Source: Streptococcus sp. S784/96/1 (lineage in GTDB: Bacteria > Bacillota > Bacilli > Lactobacillales > Streptococcaceae). From it: a DNA stretch of 64,000 nucleotides. The translations under genes and the position numbers were made by a program. The notes under the pieces are model-generated. The model saw only the letters and a list, made by a program, of their open reading frames with translations, searched no databases and was not told the origin of the DNA. Below, in pieces: positions 18,816 to 29,701 of this stretch (position 1 is the stretch's first letter; every line of letters begins with the position of its first letter). The DNA lies in the NCBI RefSeq assembly GCF_902729355.1, contig NZ_CACVCC010000005.1:1-64000 (forward strand), read 5' to 3'.

Positions 18816-21800
18816 ATGTTTGTTCCGTTAGACACTAGAACTGTTTATACATTTTTGGATAGTTTGGTTGATTTGCCAACCTATATTAGTAAAGCAAAGG
18901 AATTGGGCTATAAACATGTTGGTATAATGGATAGCGACACGCTTTATGGTGCTTATTCTTTTATTCAACAGGCAACATTGGCCGGTTTGAAACCGATTTT
19001 AGGTTTAGAGTTGTCGGTTATCATAGCAGAGCAAAAGATTAGATTAAAATTAATTGCGAAAAATACGGTTGGTTATCAGAGTCTCTTGAAAATCTCTAGT
19101 CAACGTATGATGGGAGAAACTGATTGGACAGCCTTTTCTGAGCTATTAAAAGGTATTGTGGTCATCTTACCAGCCGAATTTGTAGCAGTGGGGGATCTGT
19201 TATATTGTGAGTATATGATTGGGGTTTATCCTGACAGTCCGCAGATAGCGTATGAGAAACCAATGATTCCCCTTCACACCATTCGCTATTTTTCTAATGA
19301 TGATCGGGAAACTCTTCAAGTGCTTCATGCCATCAGAGAGAATGTTTTTCTAAAAGATATCGAAGCGCCGAGTGCTAATCAATTTCTTTATTCACCGGAA
19401 ACGATGGAACAAATATTTTCAGAGCGTTTCCCAACTGCTATAGATAATTTGACAACATTGGTTGAAAATATTTCTTACGAATTTGATAGAAACTTAAAAC
19501 TTCCGCGGTTTAATCGCAACAGAGAAGCAGTAGATGAATTACGTGAACGAGCAGAAGCTGGATTGGTTGCTAAAAAGAAAACAGAATCCATTTATCAAGA
19601 ACGTTTAAATCAAGAATTATCAGTCATTCATAAAATGGGCTTTGATGATTATTTTTTGATTGTCTGGGATTTGTTACGATTTGGGCGGAGCAAAGGCTAT
19701 TACATGGGAATGGGACGGGGTTCTGCAGCTGGAAGCTTGGTTTCTTATGCCCTAGATATTACAGGTATTGACCCGGTTAAAAATAATCTCCTTTTTGAAC
19801 GTTTCCTCAATGAAGAACGATACTCAATGCCGGATATTGATATTGACTTGCCTGATATTTACCGTTCTGAATTTTTACATTATGTTCGTGACCGTTATGG
19901 CAGTCAGCACTCGGCTCAGATTGTCACGTTTTCGACATTTGGTGCGAAACAAGCTATTCGTGACGTCCTTAAACGTTTTGGAGTGCCAGAGTATGAACTG
20001 TCAAATCTGACTAAAAAAATTGGTTTCAGGGATACCTTGACCAGTGTCTATGAAAAAAATATGGCTTTCAGGCAACTGATTAATAGCAAGGCAGAATATG
20101 TTAAAGGCTTTGCTATTGCCAAAAAAATCGAAGGACAACCACGACAAACCTCTATCCATGCGGCTGGGATTGTGATGAGTGACGATGATTTGACTAATCA
20201 TATACCGCTTAAAGCTGGTGAAGATATGATGATTACTCAATACGATGCACCATCTGTTGAGGCTAATGGGCTTCTCAAAATGGATTTTTTGGGCCTACGA
20301 AATTTAACTTTTGTACAGAAAATGCAGGAAAAGGTGCTAAAAGATTATGGTCGAGACATTGATATCAAAGCCATAGACCTTGAGGATAAGGAAACGTTAC
20401 AACTGTTTGCATCAGGTTTGACGAAGGGAATATTTCAATTTGAACAACCGGGGGCTATCTCCCTGCTAAAAAGAGTTAAACCAGAAAAATTTGAAGAAGT
20501 TGTAGCGACGACAAGTCTTAACCGTCCGGGAGCTAGTGACTATATTGATAATTTTATCAAGCGAAAGTTTGGTCGTGAACAGGTAAATCTGATTGATCCG
20601 ATTGTGGCTCCTATTTTAGAGCCTACTTATGGTATCATGTTGTATCAGGAGCAGGTCATGCAAATTGCTCAGGTTTATGCTGGATTTACATTAGGAAAAG
20701 CCGATTTGCTTCGCCGAGCGATGTCTAAAAAAGATAAAAAAGAGATGCAGCTAATGGAAGCTGATTTCTTAGCAGGTGCGAGAGAACTGGGTAGACCTGA
20801 GCAGGTGGCGCGTGATTTATTTGAACGGATGGCAAAATTTGCTGGCTATGGTTTTAATCGTAGTCATGCTTATGCTTATTCAGCGCTTGCTTTTCAATTA
20901 GCTTATTTCAAGGTGCATTATCCAGAGGTTTTCTATGATGTCATGCTAAATTTTTCAAGTAGTGATTATATTACGGATGCTTTACAAGCTGATTTTAAAC
21001 TTGGGAAACTTACTCTAAATTCAGTCCCTTATCATGATAAGATTGATGATGGAAAAATTGTTTTAGGACTAAAAACAGTTAAAGGACTGCCGAGAGACTT
21101 AGCGCTTTGGATTGTTGAGAATCGTCCTTATCAGAGTATTGAAAACTTTTTAGAAAAATTACCGAGCAAATATCAGAAGGTAGAAGTGCTATTGCCCTTA
21201 GTTCACATTGGTCTTTTTGATGAATTTGAACCCAATCGTCGCAAAGTTGAAGTTAATCTGGAGCATCTATTTACCTTTGTAAATGAGTTAGGAAGTCTCT
21301 TTGCAGACTCTTCTTATTCATGGTTAACAGCCGAAGATTATTCTGGAACGGAAAAATACCGTATGGAGCAAGAACTTTTAGGGGTTGGGATTAGCCCACA
21401 CCCTCTTGATGCTTTACGCAGAGAGTTACAGGGGAATTTCACCCCCATTGAGCAATTAATAGCAGACAGTGAGGGAACGGTTCTCGCTCAAATTGATACG
21501 ATTCGTATTATTCGTACTAAAACAAAAGGTGAGCAGATGGCCTTTCTTACTGTTAGCGATGCTCGTCATAAGCTGGATGTCACCCTTTTTCCTGAGGTTT
21601 ATGGGAAATGGCAGAGCAAACTACAGGAAGGTGCCATCTACCTCTTTAAAGGGCGCTTACAGTTGCGAGATGAAAGAATACAAATGATTTTACAAAATTT
21701 GACAGCAGCGACAGTTGAAAAGTGTTGGCTCCAGATGGCAAATCATGATCATGATAAAATAATCTCTGAAATTTTAAGTAAGTACAGAGGAGAATTACCA

Positions 21801-21920
21801 GTAGTTCTACATTATGTGGACAGTAAAAAAACCTTACAGAGTGATGTCTATTACGTTCAAAAATCCCATAAATTGATTGAAGAACTCAGTCCATTTGTTA
21901 TGAAAACGATTTTTCGATAA
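18816..21920 (+). CDS. dnaE: DNA polymerase III alpha subunit DnaE
   Basis: This 1034-residue replicative polymerase is of the Firmicute DnaE type that extends RNA primers alongside PolC. Visible are an N-terminal PHP domain (MDSDTLYGAYSFIQQA), the palm domain with GRGSAAGSLVSYAL and the catalytic MPDIDIDLPD, and the HAAGIVMSD motif. Further on are the fingers/thumb region with GIMLYQEQVMQIAQ, an HhH region, and a C-terminal OB fold (about residues 880-960). There is no 3'-5' exonuclease domain, as expected for DnaE. pfkA follows from its own promoter. dnaE-pfkA-pyk is a common streptococcal order. Confidence 0.96.
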   Translation: MFVPLDTRTVYTFLDSLVDLPTYISKAKELGYKHVGIMDSDTLYGAYSFIQQATLAGLKPILGLELSVIIAEQKIRLKLIAKNTVGYQSLLKISSQRMMGETDWTAFSELLKGIVVILPAEFVAVGDLLYCEYMIGVYPDSPQIAYEKPMIPLHTIRYFSNDDRETLQVLHAIRENVFLKDIEAPSANQFLYSPETMEQIFSERFPTAIDNLTTLVENISYEFDRNLKLPRFNRNREAVDELRERAEAGLVAKKKTESIYQERLNQELSVIHKMGFDDYFLIVWDLLRFGRSKGYYMGMGRGSAAGSLVSYALDITGIDPVKNNLLFERFLNEERYSMPDIDIDLPDIYRSEFLHYVRDRYGSQHSAQIVTFSTFGAKQAIRDVLKRFGVPEYELSNLTKKIGFRDTLTSVYEKNMAFRQLINSKAEYVKGFAIAKKIEGQPRQTSIHAAGIVMSDDDLTNHIPLKAGEDMMITQYDAPSVEANGLLKMDFLGLRNLTFVQKMQEKVLKDYGRDIDIKAIDLEDKETLQLFASGLTKGIFQFEQPGAISLLKRVKPEKFEEVVATTSLNRPGASDYIDNFIKRKFGREQVNLIDPIVAPILEPTYGIMLYQEQVMQIAQVYAGFTLGKADLLRRAMSKKDKKEMQLMEADFLAGARELGRPEQVARDLFERMAKFAGYGFNRSHAYAYSALAFQLAYFKVHYPEVFYDVMLNFSSSDYITDALQADFKLGKLTLNSVPYHDKIDDGKIVLGLKTVKGLPRDLALWIVENRPYQSIENFLEKLPSKYQKVEVLLPLVHIGLFDEFEPNRRKVEVNLEHLFTFVNELGSLFADSSYSWLTAEDYSGTEKYRMEQELLGVGISPHPLDALRRELQGNFTPIEQLIADSEGTVLAQIDTIRIIRTKTKGEQMAFLTVSDARHKLDVTLFPEVYGKWQSKLQEGAIYLFKGRLQLRDERIQMILQNLTAATVEKCWLQMANHDHDKIISEILSKYRGELPVVLHYVDSKKTLQSDVYYVQKSHKLIEELSPFVMKTIFR

Positions 21921-21957
21921 AATCTTGTTAGAAAAAAGAGCAATTTAAAAACAACTG

Positions 21958-21966
21958 TGATATAAT
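21958..21966 (+). promoter_or_regulatory. Extended -10 promoter of pfkA
   Basis: TGATATAAT gives a TGn extension plus a perfect TATAAT (21961-21966). AAAAAAGGAGAAAA then serves as ribosome-binding site for the ATG at 22002. No good -35 is seen, which the extended -10 can compensate for. Confidence 0.6.
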
Positions 21967-21983
21967 AGTGGGGTTAGAAATAA

Positions 21984-23015
<1,032 letters not shown>

Positions 23016-23077
23016 GCTATATTAATTTCGTTATTTCTGCCGGTAATCGGCAATTTAAAAAATAGGAGTTTCATATA

Positions 23078-24583
23078 ATGAATAAACGTGTCAAAATCGT
23101 TGCAACCCTTGGTCCTGCGGTAGAATTCCGCGGTGGTAAAAAGTTCGGAGAACCAGGATATTGGGGTGAAGAACTTGATGTTGAAGCATCAGCTCAAAAA
23201 ATTGCACAATTGATTAAAGAAGGTGCAAATGTTTTCCGCTTTAACTTTTCACACGGTGACCACGCAGAGCAAGGAGCTCGTATGGCAACTGTACGTCGCG
23301 CGGAAGAAATTGCTGGTCAAAAAGTTGGTTTCCTTTTGGATACAAAAGGTCCTGAAATTCGGACAGAAGTGTTTGAAGATGGAGTTGACTTCCACACTTA
23401 CAAAACTGGCGATAAAATTCGTGTTGCTACAAAACAAGGTATCAAATCAACTCCAGAAGTGATTGCCTTGAACGTTGCTGGTGCACTTGATGTCTTTGAT
23501 GATGTTGAAGTTGGTAAACAAGTTCTGGTTGACGATGGTAAACTTGGTCTTAAAGTCATTGAAAAAGATGTTGAAAAACGTGAATTCATCGTTGAAGTTG
23601 AAAATGATGGTGTTATTGGTAAACAAAAAGGTGTAAACATTCCTTACACTAAAATTCCTTTCCCTGCTCTTGCAGAACGTGATGATGCAGATATTCGTTT
23701 TGGTCTTGAACAAGGACTTAACTTTATCGCAATCTCATTTGTACGTACAGCACAAGACGTTGAGTCAGTACGTAACATCTTGCGTGAAACTGGTAATGAA
23801 CATGTTCAATTATTCTCAAAAATCGAAAACCAACAAGGTATTGACAACGTTGACGAAATCATTGAAGCATCTGATGGTATCATGATCGCTCGTGGTGACA
23901 TGGGTATCGAAGTGCCATTTGAAATGGTTCCAGTTTACCAAAAAATGATCATCACTAAAGTGAACGCAGCTGGTAAAGCAGTTATCACAGCAACTAACAT
24001 GCTTGAGACAATGACTGATAAACCACGTGCAACTCGTTCAGAAATCTCTGACGTGTTCAACGCTGTTATCGACGGAACTGACGCAACAATGCTTTCAGGT
24101 GAGTCAGCTAACGGTAAATACCCAGTTGAATCAGTTCGTACAATGGCTACTACAAGTAAAAACGCTCAAACTCTTCTTAATGAATATGGTCGTTTGAACT
24201 CAGATAGCTTCCCACGTACTTCAAAAACTGAGGTTGTAGCTTCTGCAGTTAAAGACGCAACAAAATCAATGGATATTAAATTGGTTGTTACAGTTACTGA
24301 AACTGGTTTCTCAGCACGCCAAATTTCTAAATACCGTCCAGATGCAGATATCTTGGCTGTAACATTTACAGAAAAAGTTCAAAAATCATTGATGATCAAC
24401 TGGGGTGTTATTCCAGTCGTAACTGAAAGACCAGAATCAACTGATGATATGTTTGAATTGGCTGAAAAAGTTGCGCTTGAGCAAGGCCTTGTTGAATCAG
24501 GTGATAACATTGTTATCGTTGCTGGTGTGCCAGTTGGTGTATCAGGTTCAACTAACACAATGCGTATCCGCACTGTAAAATAA
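23078..24583 (+). CDS. pyk: Pyruvate kinase
   Basis: This 501-residue enzyme converts phosphoenolpyruvate and ADP to pyruvate and ATP. Visible are FRFNFSHGDH (catalytic barrel), LDTKGPEIRTE, the B-domain insertion (about residues 90-190), MIARGDMGIEVPFE, and TNMLETMTDKPRATRSEISD with Lys/Glu metal ligands. The C-terminal allosteric domain ends at residue 501. The AATAGGAG ribosome-binding site is close to consensus. The codon choice is strongly biased (GGT, AAA, GAA), as in highly expressed streptococcal genes. A long hairpin follows. Confidence 0.97.
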   Translation: MNKRVKIVATLGPAVEFRGGKKFGEPGYWGEELDVEASAQKIAQLIKEGANVFRFNFSHGDHAEQGARMATVRRAEEIAGQKVGFLLDTKGPEIRTEVFEDGVDFHTYKTGDKIRVATKQGIKSTPEVIALNVAGALDVFDDVEVGKQVLVDDGKLGLKVIEKDVEKREFIVEVENDGVIGKQKGVNIPYTKIPFPALAERDDADIRFGLEQGLNFIAISFVRTAQDVESVRNILRETGNEHVQLFSKIENQQGIDNVDEIIEASDGIMIARGDMGIEVPFEMVPVYQKMIITKVNAAGKAVITATNMLETMTDKPRATRSEISDVFNAVIDGTDATMLSGESANGKYPVESVRTMATTSKNAQTLLNEYGRLNSDSFPRTSKTEVVASAVKDATKSMDIKLVVTVTETGFSARQISKYRPDADILAVTFTEKVQKSLMINWGVIPVVTERPESTDDMFELAEKVALEQGLVESGDNIVIVAGVPVGVSGSTNTMRIRTVK

Positions 24584-24682
24584 TCAGTTCATTCTGTTCA
24601 AAAATACTAGTTTTGACTAATTAATACATGAAAAGAGGTTGGGACAAACCAGCACGATGGCGGAGCCCCACACCCACAAAAC

Positions 24683-24749
24683 AATGACAACCAATAGGCA
24701 AAGCCCTCGCTAAGTGCTATACTCTTAGTGAGGGCTTTGTGGTTGATAA
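24683..24749 (+). terminator. Long inverted repeat / terminator after pyk
   Basis: The arms AAAGCCCTCGCTAAG and TTAGTGAGGGCTTT pair around a TGCTATACTC loop. A further ACAACCA / TGGTTG pairing lies outside. It lies at the boundary with the IS110 remnant and may be part of that element's end. A GAGGTTGGGACAAA repeat start lies just upstream (24635). Confidence 0.6.
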
Positions 24750-24751
24750 CT

Positions 24752-25760
24752 TAATGATAAAATCTATCAAGGGACAAACTAATCCACTTTATCTACGAGA
24801 ACCCCAAAATATCGCCTAAGAAAATACGACTACTATTAGAGAGACAAGTCCTCATCCCAAACGTGAAGAGGCTCGCTTTGATACAACGACAGAAGGTTTA
24901 CAACAATGTCATGATTTTCTCACATCTTTTCAAGGACAAGCTGTTGGCATGGAAAGTACAGGAGTCTATTGGAAACCCGTTTGGCATGCGCTCTGTCAAG
25001 ACTTTGAGCTCATTTTAGCGAAGCCAGCACATATGAAAGCCATCCCTGATCAAAAATGAGAGGATTCAAGAACTACGAGAACTAACACGTTAACGGAAAC
25101 ATCAAGTTGAAACTCGTAATCGTGACGTGAACAGAATTCATACCATTCTTCAATCAGGAGGAATCAAATTAACAACCTACATTGAAGATATTATGGGCAG
25201 TTCTGGGCGTAACTTGATGACTGTTTTAGTCAATGGAAAAACCATCACACCAGAAGTTATTCGTGCTAATGTTTATACGACTCTGAAACAGAAATTCCTC
25301 AACTAGAAAAAGCCTTGGATGGTTATTTTTCAGCTCATCATCGGTTTATGTTAGAGCAAGCATTAGAAATTTATGATTGTTATAATGCTAAAATCCAACA
25401 GTTAGAAAATCGAATAGACAGTTATCTCAAAGACTATGAGCGAGAACTAGAGATATTGGATAGTATTCCGGGTATCGATCAGATTACAGCCTCTGTTGTT
25501 CTCGCTGAAGTTAGTGTTGATATGAGCCAACTTCCAACAGTTGGTCAATTAAGTTATTGGGCTGGGTTATGTCCAGGAAATCATGAGAGTGCTGGTAAAA
25601 AACGAAGTAGCCGAATAAGACATGGTAATGCTTACCTGAAAAAGAGCCTTTGTCAAGCTGTCTTTGCGGCTAGACGACAAAAAGGCAGTACTATCAATTA
25701 ACTTATTCTGAATTTTGCCAACAAAAAAGATTGTTAGAGACGAGCTAACAATCTAAAACT
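24752..25760 (+). pseudogene. IS110-family transposase, decayed
   Basis: Fragments in several frames add up to an IS110 transposase. The N-terminal RuvC-like domain includes GMESTGVYWKPVWHAL and LILAKPAHMKAIPDQK, interrupted at about 25057-25060. A helical middle follows, and then the Transposase_20 domain (SIPGIDQITASVVLAE, WAGLCPGNHESAGKKR, GNAYLKKSLCQAVFAA), which is open at 25315-25701. Missing bases near 25040-25110, 25290 and 25690 break the frame. Living IS110 elements use a noncoding bridge RNA; none can be trusted in this decayed copy. Confidence 0.85.
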
Positions 25761-25888
25761 AAAAATTTTTCGCCTATATTGTAACATAGGGGAGGAAGTT
25801 TTGTACTTTTTTTGAAGTTTTCGTATAAGAAGTCATGATTTCGAAGTCTTGACTTCTATCCCACTCTCTTTTCTATGTTAGTAACAAT

Positions 25889-26322
25889 TTATACTCATTC
25901 AAAATCAAAATTAGAATTTTAGAACCCCTAATATCATTGAGATAGTGACGAGCGTAGCGAGAAAAAATATTTCTTTCGCTATAGTGGTATTCAAACTGTC
26001 CAGTGGATAGTTTCAGTCTGAGCTTAGAAATACAAGAGCTCAGAGTAAACTCTTGCTAAGAACGGGCTTTTTGGGAGAACTACAGAAATTGAGAATCAAT
26101 TTCGTAGTAGTTCCCCAGCAAGGATGATTAGCTAGTAGTCGACAAGTACAGCCAATCATCTACTGCAATAGAGGGACTCAAAAAGTAGCAATGAAACTCC
26201 AAAGGAGGTTTTGATGTTGACTATGTCAACTCTATTTCCCACCTCAAAAGGTTTCCCAAACCTTTTGAGCGTCCGCACTTTTTAGAAAGAAACAAAAAAG
26301 TAATTTTTGAATTAAGTATTAA
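25889..26322. repeat. MITE-like repeat, copy 2
   Basis: The left end ATACTCATTCAAAATCAAAATT is mirrored by the complement of TTTTTGAATTAAGTATTAAT at the right. The interior holds AAACTGTCCAGTGGATAGTTT (a hairpin), AGCAAGGATGATTAGC, and GGTTTTGATGTTGACTATG...TTTCCCACCTC. The last two blocks are shared with 13720-13872. No gene is present in 25761-26437; TAATAATATCATA (26406 on) is the promoter region of the next gene. Confidence 0.5.
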
Positions 26323-26437
26323 TGAAAAAACTATCGAAGTCAAAGAAAGATAGAAATGTCTTATTTTCAGAGATTCTCATGATAATTTAACAGAAAAAAT
26401 GGTATAATAATAATATCATAACCAAGAGGAGGCACTG

Positions 26438-26995
26438 ATGGTAAAACGAGATCTGATAACGATGATTTTTCTGACAATGATAGCCTTCTTATTGGCTGTT
26501 GGTCTGAGGATATTTGTGTTTGAACCTTACACCGTGACGAAAGAGCAGTCAAATAGTTATCTAAAGTCAAATGATTATGTGGTAGCTAGTCAGTTATCTA
26601 CTCCTGAGTACAAGAAGTTTGTTCTTTATGAAGTTGATGGAAAAGAATATATAGGTCGTATTGTAGCTAAAGAAGGTGATGTTCCAATCTATATGGATGA
26701 TATTTTTTACCTCAATAATCAGGTTGAAAGTCAGTCATACTTAGATGATTTAAGGAAATCTCATTTTGATTTACATTCTGTGGATATTCCTTTTACAGCA
26801 GATTTTACCTTGGCGAGTTTAACTAACGGTGCTGAGGAGAAGATTCCAAAAAACCAATTTTTAATTTTGAATGATGACCGTCAAAATACTCAGGATAGTC
26901 GGACGTTTGGGCTCATTAAAAAATCTCAACTCAGAGGGGTTGTTTCATTTAGACTCCTACCTTTAAAGGACTTTGGTTTTGTCGAAGTCGAGTAA
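26438..26995 (+). CDS. Signal peptidase I homologue lacking the usual Ser-Lys dyad
   Basis: This 185-residue S26-like protein has an N-terminal membrane anchor (residues about 7-28) followed by an extracytoplasmic beta domain. Family landmarks remain: FVFEPYTV, the GRIVAKEGD segment (box D position) and FLILNDDRQNTQDSRTFGLI (box E). However, the usual S-M-x-P-T-L catalytic serine motif is replaced by EQSNSYL, and the K-R-V lysine position reads I-G-R-I. By ungapped alignment both catalytic residues are absent. It follows pyk, as in other streptococci. It could be an inactive or chaperone-like paralogue of the true LepB, or have a shifted nucleophile. Confidence 0.78.
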   Translation: MVKRDLITMIFLTMIAFLLAVGLRIFVFEPYTVTKEQSNSYLKSNDYVVASQLSTPEYKKFVLYEVDGKEYIGRIVAKEGDVPIYMDDIFYLNNQVESQSYLDDLRKSHFDLHSVDIPFTADFTLASLTNGAEEKIPKNQFLILNDDRQNTQDSRTFGLIKKSQLRGVVSFRLLPLKDFGFVEVE

Positions 26996-27105
26996 TTTAA
27001 GCGAAAATGATGAGTTATTGAAATGGGTCAAGTTATTTTTGATAATGAGAACAATTTAGAGAGCAACAGAAATTCATTTAAACATGGATTTTTGTTGCTC
27101 TCTTT

Positions 27106-27477
27106 TTAATTATCGTTTGAAATGGAAGCACCTGACGTGACGTCTGACCAGCCGACCAGGGCCTGACCAGAATTTTCTAAGTAGGAGGAGAGAAGTGGTT
27201 TGAAATCTTGTACCATTTCCATGACCCCTTGGAAATCACCTGAATCATCATACAACATGGTGTAGGACTGCATATAAATTTTCGCAAAATACTCATTTGG
27301 AATATCTAGATGTAGGCTTTTTTCTGTAGAATGGCGGAGCTCCTGCCAAATCCAATCGGGCAGTTTATCGCAAGATTCTGGAAAAAAAGTCCCATCAGGC
27401 TTATGGTTACTGTAAGTGAGTTTTAAATCTTTATCATAAAAGGCTGTTTTATATGGAAAATAATCAAGATAATTCAT
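27106..27477 (-). CDS. PAS-like domain small protein
   Basis: This 123-residue cytoplasmic protein resembles a single PAS fold: MNYLDYFPYKTAFYDKDLKL (strand A-B), a helical centre, then YMQSYTMLYDDSGDFQGVME (strands G-H-I). The Ser/Gly/Asn tail is probably disordered. It has no output domain. Similar short PAS proteins in Firmicutes may sense ligands for a partner, but nothing here identifies it. It is divergent from the former promoter of the MFS gene. Its 5' end lies inside a 170-bp direct duplication whose second copy is at 29857-30025. Confidence 0.65.
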   Translation of the reverse strand: MNYLDYFPYKTAFYDKDLKLTYSNHKPDGTFFPESCDKLPDWIWQELRHSTEKSLHLDIPNEYFAKIYMQSYTMLYDDSGDFQGVMEMVQDFKPLLSSYLENSGQALVGWSDVTSGASISNDN

Positions 27478-27618
27478 GGTTTAAATGATAACTTTTTTCA
27501 TCAGAAATAGCAAAAAATGAGTTTCTTAAGTAATTGTTTAAAGAAACTTCAAAATTTTTTATTTAAATGTTGACTTAATAAAAATAAAGTATTAGACTGT
27601 GTGCATAAAGTTAATTAA
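27444..27618. repeat. Direct repeat, left copy (PAS gene start plus intergenic promoter)
   Basis: About 170 bases match 29857-30025 at roughly 85-90 percent by eye, sharing CTGTTTTATATGGAAAATAA, the start region of the PAS gene, TCAGAAATAG and the promoter-like TTGACTTAA. The two copies bracket the ThiF-like relic and the ABC-F gene. Confidence 0.85.
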
Positions 27619-28147
27619 ATATCAAGTAATGAAAAAATTGTAGTAATTATTGGACTTGGGATGGTTGGAAGCTCCTTAATCTATTATTTATTACGATAGG
27701 AATGGAGGAATTTATGCTATAGAGAGGAAGTTGAAGGAAGAAATTTATATCATCAACTTTTTGAAATAACAGATATTGGTAAGAAAAAAGAGAAGTGATA
27801 TCTAAAAACGTATCTCAGTGTAGCTGCCTATATAGTTTTTTTGAATATTTTACAGGTATCCAATATTTAAATCGTTTGATGAAAAAGAATGAGATTGTTA
27901 TGTTGTTGAGTTTTGATTATTTTGACGGAGAACTTTTTAAATTATTAGAGGAGGTATTATGTTTTATATCAAAAAAATATTTCTTCATATACTCACTCAA
28001 TCAAATAACTGAGTTCAGAGATTGTTACAGAGCATTATTAAGAAAATTGAATATGGTTATAGAACTTATTCTGATAATTCAGGTATAGGTATATTGAGGA
28101 ATGTTGTATCTCAACAAATTGTTCGAATATGGTTGCAAGTTTTGTAG
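27619..28147 (+). pseudogene. ThiF/E1-like adenylating enzyme, truncated and frameshifted
   Basis: Reading across frames gives EKIVVIIGLGMVGSSLIYYL (a Rossmann-type G-x-G-x-x-G loop), then NLYHQLFEITDIGKKK, which matches the E1/MoeB/ThiF pattern N-x-x-R-Q-x-x-x-x-x-x-D-I-G-x-x-K. It ends with GYRTYSDNSGIGILRNVVSQ. Stops and shifts occur near 27697, 27797 and 28086. Such domains adenylate a peptide or protein C-terminus, for example in MccB-type or ThiF-type chemistry. The N-terminus is cut at the edge of the direct repeat. The product identity is inferred from motifs only. Confidence 0.5.
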
Positions 28148-28198
28148 TAACGATGCAACATATTATTTTTAGAAAAAAGAGTATATAGGGAGAATCAA

Positions 28199-29605
28199 AT
28201 GAAAACTATTTTACAAGTCAGAAATTTAACTGTCCAAAATGAAAAAGGAGTTTTGTTTGAAGTTCCAGCTTTTAAAATCGCATCAGGAGAAAAAATTGGT
28301 TTTGTTGGTGAAAATGGAATAGGGAAGACTACACTTTTTTGTCAATTATTTAATCAAGAGAGTTCTAATATAAAAAGAGCTACTTCAATTGGTTATCTAG
28401 AACAAATACTGCCTCTTAACTATTTGAGTGGTGGACAACAGGAAAGAAAACAGTTAGAAAAGTTTATGTTTTCAGATAATGAGTTAATACTTCTTGATGA
28501 ACCTACAACAAATCTTGATGATGAAAATATTGAGTGGCTAATAAATGTTATTAATGCATCTAATAAAACATTTTTAATCATTTCACATGACAGAGATTTT
28601 CTTGATCGAACGATTGATAAAATAATTTTTGTGGAAAACGGTCAATTGCAGAGTTTTTATGGAGATTATTCAGAGTTTCAATCTTGGACAGTGCATAAAA
28701 AAGAAAAACAAACAATTCAATATAAACAAGATATTAAAAAGAAAAAACAACTTGAAAGAGCTTTGAGAGAAAAGAAAGAAAAATCCGCTAGATTATTGAA
28801 AAAAAAGAAAGGAGTATCTCAATCGGAATGGAAGATGCGTTCCTATGTTGGTGATTATGAGAGTAAAGCTAAATCGCTAGCTAAAAGTGCAAAAAGTATA
28901 GAAACTCGTTTGTTAAGAGAGACGGTTACTACTCAGCCTCATCGCCTTAAGCAATTAACAATTAAAGTACCTGATATGTTATTAATCAAAAAAGGAAAGT
29001 CATTACTTAGAATAAATGATAATATTTATGAGAATTCGAATAATATTAATTTAAAGATAAAAAATTTCAATATTAAAGCAGGTGACAAAATTTCTTTAGT
29101 AGGTAAAAATGGATCAGGTAAAACTCAATTTCTTGAATTAATTTATTCACTTAAAGACCTTATTTCTAAGGAAGACTACATAAGTAATAATATATCTATA
29201 GGTTATTTTAAACAATCATTAAACTTATTCAATAAAAATGATGTGTTATTAAAAGTATTACTAATGGAATCAGAACAACCCAATCAAGTTGTATTTGATA
29301 CATTAGCAAGTTTAGGTTTCAGAAATGAAGAGATGAAACGAAGATATGAACAATTAAGTGGTGGACAGAAAGTTAAAGCGAATCTGGCTAAAATTCTATT
29401 GGGAAATTATAATGTTTTATTTTTGGATGAGCCCAATAATTACTTAGATATTATTGCTATGCAGGCATTGGAAAATTTTTTGAAGGCATATGATGGGACA
29501 TTTATTTTAGTTACACATGATAAGAGGCTTAGAGATTCAGTCTGTACAAGAGAATTTATCGTTGATTCCTTGACAATAAATTCTCAGGAATCTCTCAGAT
29601 TTTAA
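28199..29605 (+). CDS. ABC-F ATPase (Msr/Lsa-like)
   Basis: This 468-residue protein has two ABC domains and no membrane segment. Domain 1 has Walker A GENGIGKTT, signature LSGGQQ and Walker B LLDEPTTNLD. A highly charged linker follows (residues about 170-260, rich in KKK/REKK). Domain 2 has GKNGSGKTQ, LSGGQK and FLDEPNNYLD. ABC-F proteins of this size act on the ribosome; some give resistance to macrolides, lincosamides, streptogramins or pleuromutilins, others protect a producer. The gene is AT-rich compared with its neighbours and lies in an inserted segment next to an E1-like relic, so horizontal acquisition is likely. Resistance is not shown. Confidence 0.85.
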   Translation: MKTILQVRNLTVQNEKGVLFEVPAFKIASGEKIGFVGENGIGKTTLFCQLFNQESSNIKRATSIGYLEQILPLNYLSGGQQERKQLEKFMFSDNELILLDEPTTNLDDENIEWLINVINASNKTFLIISHDRDFLDRTIDKIIFVENGQLQSFYGDYSEFQSWTVHKKEKQTIQYKQDIKKKKQLERALREKKEKSARLLKKKKGVSQSEWKMRSYVGDYESKAKSLAKSAKSIETRLLRETVTTQPHRLKQLTIKVPDMLLIKKGKSLLRINDNIYENSNNINLKIKNFNIKAGDKISLVGKNGSGKTQFLELIYSLKDLISKEDYISNNISIGYFKQSLNLFNKNDVLLKVLLMESEQPNQVVFDTLASLGFRNEEMKRRYEQLSGGQKVKANLAKILLGNYNVLFLDEPNNYLDIIAMQALENFLKAYDGTFILVTHDKRLRDSVCTREFIVDSLTINSQESLRF

Positions 29606-29701
29606 AGATATTAATATTGAAGAGAGACGGGAGAATAATAAAGTGATAGAAAATACAAAAAATCAATAGAAAACCATAAAGGGCATGGCATACGCACAAA
29701 G

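Noticed and set aside
27795..28088. 97-codon frame as an independent gene
   Set aside because: It continues the ThiF/E1-like pattern of the preceding fragment and has no ribosome-binding site, so it is a piece of that pseudogene.
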